The notes: generated by a model not told the origin, from the sequence alone. 64,000 nt of DNA from Pedobacter quisquiliarum (GCF_014642175.1 NZ_BMIL01000011.1:62001-126000); one strand, 5' to 3'. Shown: positions 28,838-37,428, numbered from the stretch's first letter. Program-made: numbers and translations.

Positions 28838-28918
28838 ACTTTCTCCTTTGAACCTTAGGACAGCGAATGCAGGAATCATCCTGCAATTCGGATAAACCTA
28901 AATTTCAAAGGAGAAAGT
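28838..28918. repeat. Long nested imperfect palindrome between convergent genes
   Basis: Outer arms of 15 bp (28838-28852 with 28904-28918, ACTTTCTCCTTTGAA and its exact complement) enclose a TTAGG/CCTAA pair and an inner GCAGGA/TCCTGC stem with ATCA loop. A T-run (TTTTGTTTTAC) follows on the plus strand. It may work as a terminator for the NPP gene, but it is much longer and more elaborate than other terminators here. Confidence 0.75.
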
Positions 28919-28949
28919 TTTGTTTTACAGCTAAACCGTTGAGTAATTC

Positions 28950-29852
28950 CTAAACAGACTGATTGTAGGTCCGCGCGAAGTCTTTCGCGAAATCCTTCAT
29001 CTTCACCTTTCCCATTTTAGCTGGTTTATTATCGTAGTAGTATTGCGCCAACAGACCACTTTGAAGTCCGGCATACATTTCCACCAATCCTTCGCCGATC
29101 TTTGGATTCATGCCAATGGAAACTAACCCGTTTAGCGTTTCTTCATCAGACACGACCACCCATTTTAAATCTGGCTTACCGATCGCCTCTCCCAGGATCT
29201 TTGCGACCGCATTGCCTGACAAATCCTCACTTCCAACGGGCCTTGCATTTCTCCCCCTGGATGGGCTCAGCAATTCTTCTGCAACCGCAGCGGCGATATC
29301 AATCGGCGAAACCCATGGAATTACCTGATTCCCGCCATAGTTGGCCGCAATTACGCCATAGTGCTTAATCATGTCTATATAACCAAGGAGGTTGTAATAG
29401 AATGAATTTGGGCGCATGTGCGTGATCGACACCTCTGGAGGCAGCTGATTTAAGATTAACTCCACATGATGTGCGCCAATCAAAATTCCATTGCCTGCGC
29501 TTAAATTTCCACCAATCGTACTTAGGTTGACGACTCTTTTTACACCAGAAGATTTGATGGCTTGCGCATAATTTGCACCCAATCTGGTGTAATAAGCAAA
29601 CAGATCCAGATTCGGATCGAAGTAGTTTCCTGGCGGAACCATGGTGTACACCGCATCAGCCCCGCTGAAGGTTGTAGCTAAAAAAGTCACATCTTCTAAG
29701 GAACCAATGGCTGCCTTGGCACCCAAATGTTCGATTGCTACTCTTTTTTCTGGATTGCTACTTATTACCGTGACGTCATGGCCCTTCTGAACCAGTTCTG
29801 TGGTGAGTGGCTTACTGATATGCCCTAATGATCCTGTTATAACTACTTTCAT
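28950..29852 (-). CDS. NmrA-like NAD(P)-binding SDR protein
   Basis: 300 residues. An atypical SDR: MKVVITGSLGHISKPLTTEL in place of the usual GxxGxxG, cofactor-discriminating VISSNPEK, and DAVYTMVPPGNYF near residue 70. It fits the NmrA/HSCARG-like group, which act as NAD(P)H sensors or reductases (QOR2-like). No Tyr-Lys catalytic pair is evident in the usual position. It stands alone; catalytic role uncertain. Confidence 0.85.
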   Translation of the reverse strand: MKVVITGSLGHISKPLTTELVQKGHDVTVISSNPEKRVAIEHLGAKAAIGSLEDVTFLATTFSGADAVYTMVPPGNYFDPNLDLFAYYTRLGANYAQAIKSSGVKRVVNLSTIGGNLSAGNGILIGAHHVELILNQLPPEVSITHMRPNSFYYNLLGYIDMIKHYGVIAANYGGNQVIPWVSPIDIAAAVAEELLSPSRGRNARPVGSEDLSGNAVAKILGEAIGKPDLKWVVVSDEETLNGLVSIGMNPKIGEGLVEMYAGLQSGLLAQYYYDNKPAKMGKVKMKDFAKDFARTYNQSV

Positions 29853-29940
29853 GGTCTAAATATTTAGTACTCAAAGGTGAGCAGAACTAAATTTCAGCTT
29901 GAAGCTGAATCCACTCTTTTTGTAGCCAAAAGCTGAAAAA

Positions 29941-30840
29941 TCAGGATTCAGGATCCTTCAAAGAAGGTCGTATCAAAGCGAGTAAAAGAACTGCCAGGCC
30001 AATGGCGAAAGCACGAAATATCCAGGCAACTTTGTGGCCGTTCCGGTCTTCATACTTATCCTGAATGGGTCTCAGCACAATAAAATCATGAACTTTCGGA
30101 GCATTTACCCGCGACTGAATGGCTTTTAGGTAATTATCTCTATGGCTCGAGGCTGGTAATCGTTCAAAATGATCCAAGTCATGGAATTTGTAATTGTTCA
30201 TCTTGGCAAGGGACTTATCAAAAAACACCTTATACCTTTTCTCCTTCTCTGCCTTGCTGGTCCAGTTGCTCGTCCGTTCTGAAAAATGCACAGCATACCA
30301 AACTTTGGGTATCCTGCTAAGCCGAGCAGCATTGGCACTTACCATCGGCGTAACAAAGTAAACATCAAAATTTAAATCAGTGCCGTATTTGCCACTTTTG
30401 CTGACTTTCGCATGTGTGCCACCATAAGATGGCGCTACAGAAAAGTCATCAACTTTGTAATATCGGGCTGCGTCGGTTTGCTCAATATCTTCAATGGTCG
30501 ACAAAGTTTTCAGAGATCCGGTTGCTGTGGTTAGATATGCCTGCGAAACACACAACATCACTGTCATAGTGACCCAGGCGATAAAGTGGTAGAAAATCCT
30601 GGATATTTCGCTTTCTACCTTAAAGGTCAGCCTCTTTAAACGAGCGTTTAACCACAATCGGATTGGCAACCATGGCAAAAGGAGTGGAAGCCAGAACTCC
30701 CAAACATCTTCCTTAATGCCGACAATAGAAAATTTGATGCTTAGGATCCATCTCAAAATGCCAAATGCAATGACAGTTCCAAGGGTAACCGCTATAAATG
30801 GCGGCAGAATGTGTTTTAGTTTAAGCTGGTATGCGTTCAA
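29941..30840 (-). CDS. Membrane protein of unknown function, resembling the N-terminal part of Bacteroidota rhomboid-family proteins
   Basis: 299 residues. Two or three membrane segments at the N-terminus (~10-35, ~48-62, ~85-105), a soluble domain of about 165 residues (YYKVDDFSV, DLNFDVYFVTPMV, VWYAVHFSERTSNW, DHFERLPAS), then one C-terminal helix (~275-292) and a short tail. The order and motifs resemble, from memory, a domain that precedes a rhomboid protease in some Bacteroidota proteins, but here no rhomboid GxSG/His core follows the last helix. Treat function as unknown. Confidence 0.6.
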   Translation of the reverse strand: MNAYQLKLKHILPPFIAVTLGTVIAFGILRWILSIKFSIVGIKEDVWEFWLPLLLPWLPIRLWLNARLKRLTFKVESEISRIFYHFIAWVTMTVMLCVSQAYLTTATGSLKTLSTIEDIEQTDAARYYKVDDFSVAPSYGGTHAKVSKSGKYGTDLNFDVYFVTPMVSANAARLSRIPKVWYAVHFSERTSNWTSKAEKEKRYKVFFDKSLAKMNNYKFHDLDHFERLPASSHRDNYLKAIQSRVNAPKVHDFIVLRPIQDKYEDRNGHKVAWIFRAFAIGLAVLLLALIRPSLKDPES

Positions 30841-30902
30841 AAATTATCCTTGCTTTTTAGGGCAAGATAAATAGAATTTGGATAAAATACTTTCATCTAA
30901 AA

Positions 30903-30928
30903 CACCCCGTGTGCTTATACACGGGGTG
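30903..30928 (-). terminator. Terminator of the Crp/HIU-hydrolase chimera gene
   Basis: 10-bp perfect stem (30903-30912 with 30919-30928), 6-nt loop, followed on the minus strand by TTTTAG. Begins 7 bp after the stop codon at 30936. Confidence 0.85.
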
Positions 30929-30935
30929 GAAATCG

Positions 30936-31391
30936 CTAGTTGCCTCTATAGGTAGAATAGCCATATGCCGAAAGCGTAATCGGCACATGATAGTGCTTGT
31001 CATCCTGAATTTGAAACACCACATCCACAAAAGGATAAAAGCTCTCCATTTTCTTGCTGGCGAAATAGTCTTTCACAAAAAAGGTAAGCTTGTAAATCCC
31101 TTTGTTCTGTTGCCTTTGATCGAGGAATTCCTTGATCCTGCCTTGTTCATCTGTGACTTTCTTGTCCACAACGCTCCAGACCTTGGTGGTTTCATTGCCA
31201 TCGACATTATAGGTAAACAACCTTAAGCAACCATCATTGACGAAATAGTAACCTTTGCATACCTCATCGAAACGGATTAATATCTCATTCCGCCGCGTCT
31301 TGACAAGGCTGAAGTGACTGCAGATGAGGTCTAAAGTTTCCTCCTGAACTTCACTCCTGCTCGTGATGTACCTTTTTAGAAGATTGAACAT
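30936..31391 (-). CDS. Chimera: Crp/Fnr-like N-terminal fragment fused to the C-terminal half of hydroxyisourate hydrolase
   Basis: 151 residues made of two unrelated halves. Residues 1-69 fit the start of a cyclic-nucleotide-binding (Crp/Fnr-like) domain: LDLICSHFSLVKTRRNEILI, CKGYYFVNDGCLRLF. Residues ~72-151 fit the second half of transthyretin-like HIU hydrolase: TDEQGRIKEFL, GIYKLTFFVKDYF, FYPFVDVVFQI, HYHVPITLSAYGYSTYRGN. The enzyme half retains the HYHVP His and YRG-terminus (usually YRGS) but lacks the N-terminal catalytic His/Arg; the Crp part lacks the rest of its barrel and its HTH. It looks like an in-frame deletion product and is probably not functional as either parent. Confidence 0.85.
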   Translation of the reverse strand: MFNLLKRYITSRSEVQEETLDLICSHFSLVKTRRNEILIRFDEVCKGYYFVNDGCLRLFTYNVDGNETTKVWSVVDKKVTDEQGRIKEFLDQRQQNKGIYKLTFFVKDYFASKKMESFYPFVDVVFQIQDDKHYHVPITLSAYGYSTYRGN

Positions 31392-31412
31392 GATAGATAG
31401 ATCGTGTACATC

Positions 31413-31754
31413 CTAATCATGTGTCCATACTGCAAGTTCATTTCCAGAAGGATCTATAAAATGAAAGCGCTGGCCGCCGGGGAATGAAAAAATGTCCTTA
31501 GTGATCTTTCCATTGGCTTGAATGATCTGGTCTTTGATTTTAGGGAGGTCTTCGTGAAAGAGCACGACAAGTACGCCATTGGTGATTTCGGCTGTGCTTT
31601 TCTCAAAACCCCCATCAACGCCGCTTTCTGAAAAAGCAATGTAATCGGGCCCGTAATCCGTAAAGCTCCAGTTGAAAGCCGCTTTATAGAAAACTTTGAT
31701 TGCATCAAGATCTTTAGCTTTAAACTCAATGTAGTTGATGTGACCGTTTGCCAT
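31413..31754 (-). CDS. VOC-family (glyoxalase-like) protein
   Basis: 113 residues, one vicinal-oxygen-chelate domain: INYIEFKAKDLDAIKVFYKA, FNWSFTDYGPDYIAF, then FHEDLPKIKDQI and RFHFIDPSGNELAVW. Members of this subgroup bind small ligands or metal and are often annotated as glyoxalase or bleomycin-resistance-like; the substrate is unknown. It lies 21 bp upstream of the chimera gene on the same strand. Its start overlaps the upstream region of the divergent DUF3253 gene. Confidence 0.88.
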   Translation of the reverse strand: MANGHINYIEFKAKDLDAIKVFYKAAFNWSFTDYGPDYIAFSESGVDGGFEKSTAEITNGVLVVLFHEDLPKIKDQIIQANGKITKDIFSFPGGQRFHFIDPSGNELAVWTHD

Positions 31755-31826
31755 ACTCTAAAATTTCATGAATCTACAAATTTCCCGATTACCACAGTCG
31801 TTCTACAAAGACTATTTGAGTTGAAA

Positions 31827-32129
31827 ATGAATAAGGTCAAAGCAAATACGACAGTTTCTTGTTACATGCCTATGCAACAGCATCCTGATATCGCAGAAAC
31901 CATCATATCTACAGCAGCGCAACGCGGACCCGGGAAGAGCACCTGCCCCTCTGAAATTGCCCGTATGCTATTTCCTGGCGACTGGCGGAAGCATATGATT
32001 GAGGTGCGAGACGTAGCCATTGGGTTACACAAACAGGGAGAAGTTGTCATCACGCAAAAAGGCTTAACGATCGATGTGGATCATATCAAGGGCCCTATTC
32101 GCATCAAGATCACCGAATCAGCACCGTAA
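31827..32129 (+). CDS. DUF3253 protein
   Basis: About 100 residues from the ATG at 31827; another ATG at 31866 is also possible. The upstream ATG at 31740 would overlap the divergent VOC gene and adds residues that do not match the family. The core matches DUF3253: ISTAAQRGPGKSTCPSEIAR, DWRKHMIEVRDVAIGL, GEVVITQKG and KGPIRIKI. This is a small winged-helix-like protein of unknown function. No membrane segment. It ends before a hairpin shared with the convergent reductase gene. Confidence 0.85.
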   Translation: MNKVKANTTVSCYMPMQQHPDIAETIISTAAQRGPGKSTCPSEIARMLFPGDWRKHMIEVRDVAIGLHKQGEVVITQKGLTIDVDHIKGPIRIKITESAP

Positions 32130-32164
32130 TATCATTGAATCACGAATGTGAAACGTAATGAAAA

Positions 32165-32199
32165 AGCGGTAAGCTGACCAATTAAGGCTGCTTACCGCT
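32165..32199. terminator. Hairpin between convergent DUF3253 and reductase genes
   Basis: 10-bp perfect stem AGCGGTAAGC (32165-32174 with 32190-32199) and a 15-nt loop. On the minus strand it is followed by TTTTTCATT, which suits the reductase gene. Confidence 0.7.
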
Positions 32200-32206
32200 C
32201 GCTATA

Positions 32207-32887
32207 CTAAAAGAATGCACGTGCCTGCTCATCTGCAGCCGCGCGATTCTCTGCACGCTTGCTAAGGTCAGCACTTTCTAATGCAGCCTTTAATGCTGCT
32301 TTATCTAAATCGTGGCAGTAAGCTGGTGTGCCCGGTTCCTGTCTCCAGGATTCTGAAAGCTGTCCACCATCAATAGCGTCAAAGCCGATGTCATCAATTA
32401 ACTGCATTACCACCTGCTTTTGGGACTCATCATCCCCTGCCACAGAAAGTGCAATCCGATCCTGCGTTCCTGCTGGAGTACCTTTCTCGGCCAGACTAGC
32501 TGCGAAGATGTTGTTGAATGCTTTAACAACCGGATGGCCAATCACGCTTGCCACCCAGGTACTATCCGGCGTGCCGGCAGCGATATCTTCCAGATTTCCG
32601 TCCCGGGTCGGATAATAGTTCCCCGTATCCACGATAACGGCCTTCGAGGCGGAAAGAACAGAGATTGGCAGTTCCGGGATTGCTTTTTCCGGAATGGTGA
32701 TGATGACCAGATCTTCTGCCGATGCTGCCTGCTCCGCTGTTACAGCCGTTGCGCCAGTTTCGGCGGCAATCTCTTGCAGCGTTTCAGGCCCTCTTGAGTT
32801 GGCAATCTTAACTTCATGCCCAAGTCTTGTCAGGTGATGTACCAGTGCGGTACCGATATTCCCTGATCCAATAATTCCTATTTTCAT
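32207..32887 (-). CDS. F420-dependent-reductase-like NADP oxidoreductase
   Basis: 226 residues. A Rossmann start MKIGIIGSGNIGTALVHHL, NADP-type loop IANSRGPETL, then the segments VIITIPEKAIPELP, VIVDTGNYYP and VKAFNNIFA, as in the NADP-dependent F420 reductase family (also called NPDB-type). Bacteroidota normally lack F420, so the real hydride acceptor is probably another flavin or quinone-like compound (inference). Monocistronic. Confidence 0.88.
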   Translation of the reverse strand: MKIGIIGSGNIGTALVHHLTRLGHEVKIANSRGPETLQEIAAETGATAVTAEQAASAEDLVIITIPEKAIPELPISVLSASKAVIVDTGNYYPTRDGNLEDIAAGTPDSTWVASVIGHPVVKAFNNIFAASLAEKGTPAGTQDRIALSVAGDDESQKQVVMQLIDDIGFDAIDGGQLSESWRQEPGTPAYCHDLDKAALKAALESADLSKRAENRAAADEQARAFF

Positions 32888-33192
32888 ACTTCCTGAATTT
32901 TCTTAGTTACTATAGGCATAACTAACTCGAAAAACACGGCAAAAGTTTTTATTTGACATGTACCTTTAGAATTATGCGCGGTGAGTGAAGACCTACAGCC
33001 TTTATTGTATTATAAATGACATCAGAATGGCGATAATCCAATTACGCCACCCACTTTTGGGGCGCCTACGCCGACAAAAAGCATTTCATTGTGCATAATC
33101 GCGAGGATATTCCTATTTTGATAGGGATGTATTTCGGTAGGGCAATTTATTCCATGCACCTGCTTCCTGTTAATCATTGATGAACCTATAAA
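32888..33192. other. Intergenic region with a possible IS21-end-like stretch and small open frames
   Basis: 305 bp without a gene that I can support. At 33046-33075 the sequence TACGCCACCCA, then TGGGGC and TACGCC, resembles the repeat blocks of the IS21-type end near 51650. A 51-codon frame (33022-33177, minus) and an overlapping plus-strand frame broken by a stop are present. Neither matches a family I know. Confidence 0.35.
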
Positions 33193-34335
33193 ATGAGTAG
33201 AATACTTCTAATTACTGTTTCCCTGATTTTAGTCCTGACTAACGTTACCGTTGCCCAACAACAGGCAGGCACGCAGCGCGGTGTTTACACGAACCCTTTA
33301 AAAGTGCAACTGGGCGATCCTTTTGTTTTATATACCAAAGGCACCTATTACATGTACGGCACTGGCAAAGCGGAAGATCGGGGCTTTTCGGCATACGCCT
33401 CTAAAGACCTGGTTAACTGGAAACCTGCCGGACAGGTGTATTTTCATGACAACAAGAACGGATGGAGCGATCCGAATACCCCTTGGGATGGCGCCTACTG
33501 GGCACCTGAGGTCTATGAAGTAAAAGGCAAGTTCTATCTATTTTACAGTGCACAATGGAAGGTAAACCCAAAGAAAGAAATGGAGAATTTCAAGATTGGT
33601 GTTGCCGTGGCCGACAAGCCCACTGGGCCTTTTATTGACCTGGCCCCCAAGCCCCTATTTGATCCGGGGTATCCAATTATCGATGCAAACGTATTCTTTG
33701 ACACAGATGGTAAGTCCTATCTATATTACTCCAGAGCAGCTTATAAGCATCCAATAGCGAGTGAGATTGCCAGCCAGATGCGGAAAAAAGGCAAGTACAA
33801 AGAAATTGAAGAAAGCTGGGTATATGGGGTGGAACTCAAGTCTGACTTCTCCGGTGTAATCGGCCAGCCAAAGCTCATACTTCGGCCTCCGGTGAAGCTG
33901 GATGATAAGCAGGCTGCCTGGGAAAGTCTTTCTGTAACCACCGGAGAAGTTAATCGCCGATGGACAGAAGGTTCCGTGACGTTCAAGAAAGACGGCATCT
34001 ATTACATCATGTATTCCGCAAATCATTTCGGAGGGGAGCACTACGCAGTAGGTTATGCCACCTCGACCTCGCCACTAGGCCCTTATAAGAAGTCGGCAGA
34101 CAATCCGATCCTGCATAAGAACACCGATAAAGGTGGCATCGTGTCTGGAACAGGGCACAACAGCATTGTATACTCGCCCGATGGCAAAGAAATGTTCTGT
34201 GTTTATCATGGAAGAACAATCGCCACTGGTGCTGAAAGGGTCGTTTTCATCGATCGAATGGAAGTGAAAAATGGGAAAATCATCGTCCATGGTCCAACCA
34301 CTAAAGCCCAGAATTTACCTACAGTGCAGAAATAG
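33193..34335 (+). CDS. Secreted glycoside hydrolase family 43-like enzyme
   Basis: 380 residues, signal peptide 1-21 (TVA-QQ). Five-bladed propeller pattern of GH43: catalytic-base Asp42 in QLGDPFVLY, WAPEVYEVKGKFYLFYS, pKa-modulating Asp in IIDANVFFDTDGKSYLYY, and the general-acid Glu in WTEGSVTFKKDGIYYIMYS. GH43 enzymes cleave arabinofuranosides, xylosides or related linkages. The specificity is not readable here. No SusC/SusD pair flanks it, so it is not in a classical polysaccharide utilisation locus. Confidence 0.92.
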   Translation: MSRILLITVSLILVLTNVTVAQQQAGTQRGVYTNPLKVQLGDPFVLYTKGTYYMYGTGKAEDRGFSAYASKDLVNWKPAGQVYFHDNKNGWSDPNTPWDGAYWAPEVYEVKGKFYLFYSAQWKVNPKKEMENFKIGVAVADKPTGPFIDLAPKPLFDPGYPIIDANVFFDTDGKSYLYYSRAAYKHPIASEIASQMRKKGKYKEIEESWVYGVELKSDFSGVIGQPKLILRPPVKLDDKQAAWESLSVTTGEVNRRWTEGSVTFKKDGIYYIMYSANHFGGEHYAVGYATSTSPLGPYKKSADNPILHKNTDKGGIVSGTGHNSIVYSPDGKEMFCVYHGRTIATGAERVVFIDRMEVKNGKIIVHGPTTKAQNLPTVQK

Positions 34336-34356
34336 AGCTTAAGCGGATAAAATAAT

Positions 34357-35091
34357 CTAATCCGCCTCAAACTCCATCTTTATTGTAATTGAACCCGTTT
34401 TGTACTTATTGGAGGTGTTGAATGCCCCGCCATAGCTGTAAGCCTCATTGCTGTTTTTCCCTGTGATCTGGAATACGCCCATTGTGGCCTTCTTCAGTTC
34501 ACCTAAGGAGCTACCTGCATTTTTAGCAATGGTTTCCGCGCGGGCACGTGCATCCGCGCTAGCCTTACCCAGCAGTTCCATTTTCACCTCATTAAGTTTA
34601 GTATTATAAAACATCGGTGGATTGGAATTGAATTCAATGCCGCTTTGTATCAGCTCAGCAACCTCACGGGAAATCTTATCCACCTTGTCAACCTCACTAG
34701 ATTCTATGGTAACGGTTTGCATTAGATTGTATCCTGTAAATTCCTGGGACATGTATTGCCCGTTTGCGTTCGTTTGCTGACTAAATTCTTTGTTGATCAT
34801 CACAGATGAAAATTGCATATTACCTGCCGCAATGCCTTTTTTAAGGAGGTAACTGCGGATGGCATTTTCATCATTCTTTAAGGTACTGTAGGCATCTTTC
34901 AGATCGAAGGATTTCCGGGCGTATGTACCGGACCATACGATTAGGTCGCTGTTGAAGTCCTTTTCTGCCAGCCCGGTCACAACGATCGTTTCCATGGTCT
35001 TAGACCGGTACTTATAGGCGTTACTGACTAAAGCAAAAGCAATGACTGCGCAGGTGCCGATGATAACAGCAGTGATGATTGTTGGTCTCAT
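34357..35091 (-). CDS. SIMPL-domain (DUF541) envelope protein
   Basis: 244 residues with an N-terminal membrane anchor or uncleaved signal (6-25) and a SIMPL/BP26-like domain: IVVTGLAEKDFNSDLIVWSG, a KKGI-type segment, GYNLMQTVTIESSEVDKV, ADARARAETIAKNAGSSLGE. Proteins of this family form channel-like or ring assemblies in the periplasm; function is poorly known. It is 26 bp downstream of the LOV kinase gene on the same strand, so the two may be co-transcribed. Confidence 0.88.
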   Translation of the reverse strand: MRPTIITAVIIGTCAVIAFALVSNAYKYRSKTMETIVVTGLAEKDFNSDLIVWSGTYARKSFDLKDAYSTLKNDENAIRSYLLKKGIAAGNMQFSSVMINKEFSQQTNANGQYMSQEFTGYNLMQTVTIESSEVDKVDKISREVAELIQSGIEFNSNPPMFYNTKLNEVKMELLGKASADARARAETIAKNAGSSLGELKKATMGVFQITGKNSNEAYSYGGAFNTSNKYKTGSITIKMEFEAD

Positions 35092-35117
35092 AGCTATGGG
35101 TTTGTGCTATTAAGATA

Positions 35118-36650
35118 CTAAATTGTTTTAGCGATCGGAATTGTGAAACTGAAAGTCGACCCTTTGCCAGCTTCACTGTCGACCCACAGCGTTCCGTTAT
35201 GTTCTTTAATAATCTCATTGCAGACGTAAAGCCCCACGCCCACACCCGGAAACTTCTCTGAAATATCTTCAGCTCTATAAAATCTCTCAAAAATGCGCTT
35301 GTGATCCTTCATGTTTATCCCAATGCCATTATCCGTGACAGAAACCTTGCAGTACCCGGACATGCAAGACACGTGAACTTTAATTTCTGATGAACTACGA
35401 CTGTATTTTACAGCATTAGAAAACAGGTTGATCATCACCTGCTCAAGTCGCCCGTAATCTCCATCCACGTATTGATTTTCTACGCCACTTAAAATGATTT
35501 TTATGCCTGGTGTTTCCTGCTGAATAATTTCAATCGACTCATGAATGAGCGTAGACATATCGACAGGTTCAAAGTTAAAATCAACTTTGCCTGATTGCAT
35601 TTTGGAAACATCAAGGAGTTCGAATATCAACCGCTCTAACCGTGCTACCGACTTCCCAGCTGCAGAGAAACCTCTTGCATAGTCCGTATCACCCTTCTTT
35701 TGAGCAACTTTATTCAACAGTTGCAAATTACCTTTAATGCTGGTCAAAGGAGTTCTCATCTCATGACTGGCGATGTTGATGAAGTCTTCTTTTCTGTACT
35801 CCATTGTTTTCCGCTCGGTGATGTCTTCTATAGCAAGTAAAATCCTTTCCTGATATTTCCCTTTCAAAGTCATCTGCCTCGCATTAAGCATCAGCGTTTT
35901 TCTGCCGATTATGGGAAAATCGTGGGTTAACTCGAAACCTTCAAATGGATTATTGTGGGGTAAGATTTTGGTAAGCAGGTCTCTTAGTTCAGGTATATTC
36001 CATTTGCCTGAGCCAATTTCGAAGAGCTTTTGGCCCACGAGGGTTTCTTCAGGATCATTGAAGAAATCGCAGAAGTTATGATTGGCACTAAGAATGCGAA
36101 ACTCGCTGTCGAGCACCAGAAGACTTTCTCTAATCGTTTCTACGATGGCGGACAGGTACGCTTCACTTTCCTCCAGTGTGTTGGTTCGTTCCCGCACTTT
36201 CTCATCAAGTTGATCACGCTGCTGCTCCAGTTTTAACTCTGCAACAACCCGCTTGGTTACATCGTTTTGAATGCCGATGAAGTGGGTAACCTTCCCTGAA
36301 GAATCCTTTACTGGTGAAATCATCAGTTCGTTCCAAAACAATCTTCCATTCTTTTTATAGTTCTGAATTAACGCCTGGCAATGTTCTCCTTTTCTAACAG
36401 CTTCTTTTATCTGAAGAAGCGAGTCTTGACTTCTGTCATGTCCCTGGAGGAAGCGGCAGTTATGTCCAATGATGTCTTTTTTACTGTATCCAGTAAGCAC
36501 CTCAAATGCGCTGTTACAGTAGATTATCGGGTGATCTGGTTGACTATGGTCGGTTATAACAACGCCGTTACTTGATGCGTTGAGCGCCGTAGCAAGGAGT
36601 CTGAAGTCAGTATGTTTTAAATCGGACAAAGTATTCAGGAATGCTTCCAT
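35118..36650 (-). CDS. LOV-PAS blue-light sensor histidine kinase
   Basis: 510 residues, cytoplasmic. The first PAS domain (~15-135) carries the LOV signature GHNCRFLQG with the photoactive Cys65 that forms the flavin adduct, NGRLFWNELMISPV (flavin-contacting Asn), and Gln128 in FIGIQNDVT. A coiled helix (~136-165), a second PAS (~165-280), HisKA with His296 (FINIASHEMRTPLTSI) and an HATPase with NLFSNAVKYS, DNGIGI and GVGVGLYV follow. All kinase boxes are intact. Blue light should switch kinase activity; the target regulator is not adjacent. Confidence 0.93.
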   Translation of the reverse strand: MEAFLNTLSDLKHTDFRLLATALNASSNGVVITDHSQPDHPIIYCNSAFEVLTGYSKKDIIGHNCRFLQGHDRSQDSLLQIKEAVRKGEHCQALIQNYKKNGRLFWNELMISPVKDSSGKVTHFIGIQNDVTKRVVAELKLEQQRDQLDEKVRERTNTLEESEAYLSAIVETIRESLLVLDSEFRILSANHNFCDFFNDPEETLVGQKLFEIGSGKWNIPELRDLLTKILPHNNPFEGFELTHDFPIIGRKTLMLNARQMTLKGKYQERILLAIEDITERKTMEYRKEDFINIASHEMRTPLTSIKGNLQLLNKVAQKKGDTDYARGFSAAGKSVARLERLIFELLDVSKMQSGKVDFNFEPVDMSTLIHESIEIIQQETPGIKIILSGVENQYVDGDYGRLEQVMINLFSNAVKYSRSSSEIKVHVSCMSGYCKVSVTDNGIGINMKDHKRIFERFYRAEDISEKFPGVGVGLYVCNEIIKEHNGTLWVDSEAGKGSTFSFTIPIAKTI

Positions 36651-36848
36651 GTGAAATGCTTAAGGTCCTATAACTAGAATACCAGGTATTTGTTTAAGCT
36701 GATCTCTGATGGCGCAAAGTTTAATCTAGGTTCTAGGGAGCAAATCACTTGTTTGTGAAACGCCCTGCGATGTTTAGATTCACAACTTTAGGTCTGGCAC
36801 TGGCATTAATTTTTTAATTAGAATGTGAGCACCTGCACCTTCCTTGAA

Positions 36849-37244
36849 CTAATCAACTAATTGGGTTTCATTAATCTTTAGATAGAAATCAATATTTATA
36901 CTATCTCCTTGGCGCAGCGTCATCCTTTTAGTTCTAGTGGAATAATAACCCATTCCCGTCCCTAGAAATCTATACTTTCCAGGCTTTATACTAAAGGAAT
37001 AGCGTCCCGAAGCCGGATCAGCTTTTGACTTTAATTCCATTCCTACATATACGCGCGGAACAATTGAGGGTAGTTTCGTGCCATATTCATACAAGTATCC
37101 GTAAACCAGAGGGTCCAAAGGACTAGAACTATCTTGAGTTTTGTTGATTGAATAGGACCCAGTATTTACTCCGGGCCGCTTTGAAGAACAGCTAACAATA
37201 GCGATTGCCAAAGTCACAAGTGTCACCAATAAATATGCTTTCAT
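36849..37244 (-). CDS. Small lipoprotein with carboxypeptidase-regulatory-like domain
   Basis: 131 residues. A signal with lipobox-like IVSC (Cys19), a disordered Ser/Asn-rich spacer, then a short Ig-like beta-sandwich resembling the CarboxypepD_reg fold (VYVGMELKSKADPASGRYSF, KPGKYRFLGTGMGYYS, MTLRQGDSINIDFYL). Probably outer-membrane or periplasmic; function unknown. It begins the more AT-rich block of the window. Confidence 0.75.
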   Translation of the reverse strand: MKAYLLVTLVTLAIAIVSCSSKRPGVNTGSYSINKTQDSSSPLDPLVYGYLYEYGTKLPSIVPRVYVGMELKSKADPASGRYSFSIKPGKYRFLGTGMGYYSTRTKRMTLRQGDSINIDFYLKINETQLVD

Positions 37245-37428
37245 GCTTTTTATGTTTTTAATCTTGCGTAGACACCACTAAATAGAAGTAATATTTACCT
37301 TCATAAACCGTTTCAAGTGTAAATTCCTTGATCGTAGAATTTGTGCACTTTCACCATCCAGGCGCCTAATGTCGCTTGGCCTTGTGAAGCTATAAATTAT
37401 GACAGAATTCTAAACTAAACCTGTAAAT

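Noticed and set aside
33022..33177. 51-codon minus-strand frame with a plausible peptide
   Set aside because: An opposite frame over the same bases also looks protein-like and is broken by a stop; no family recognised.
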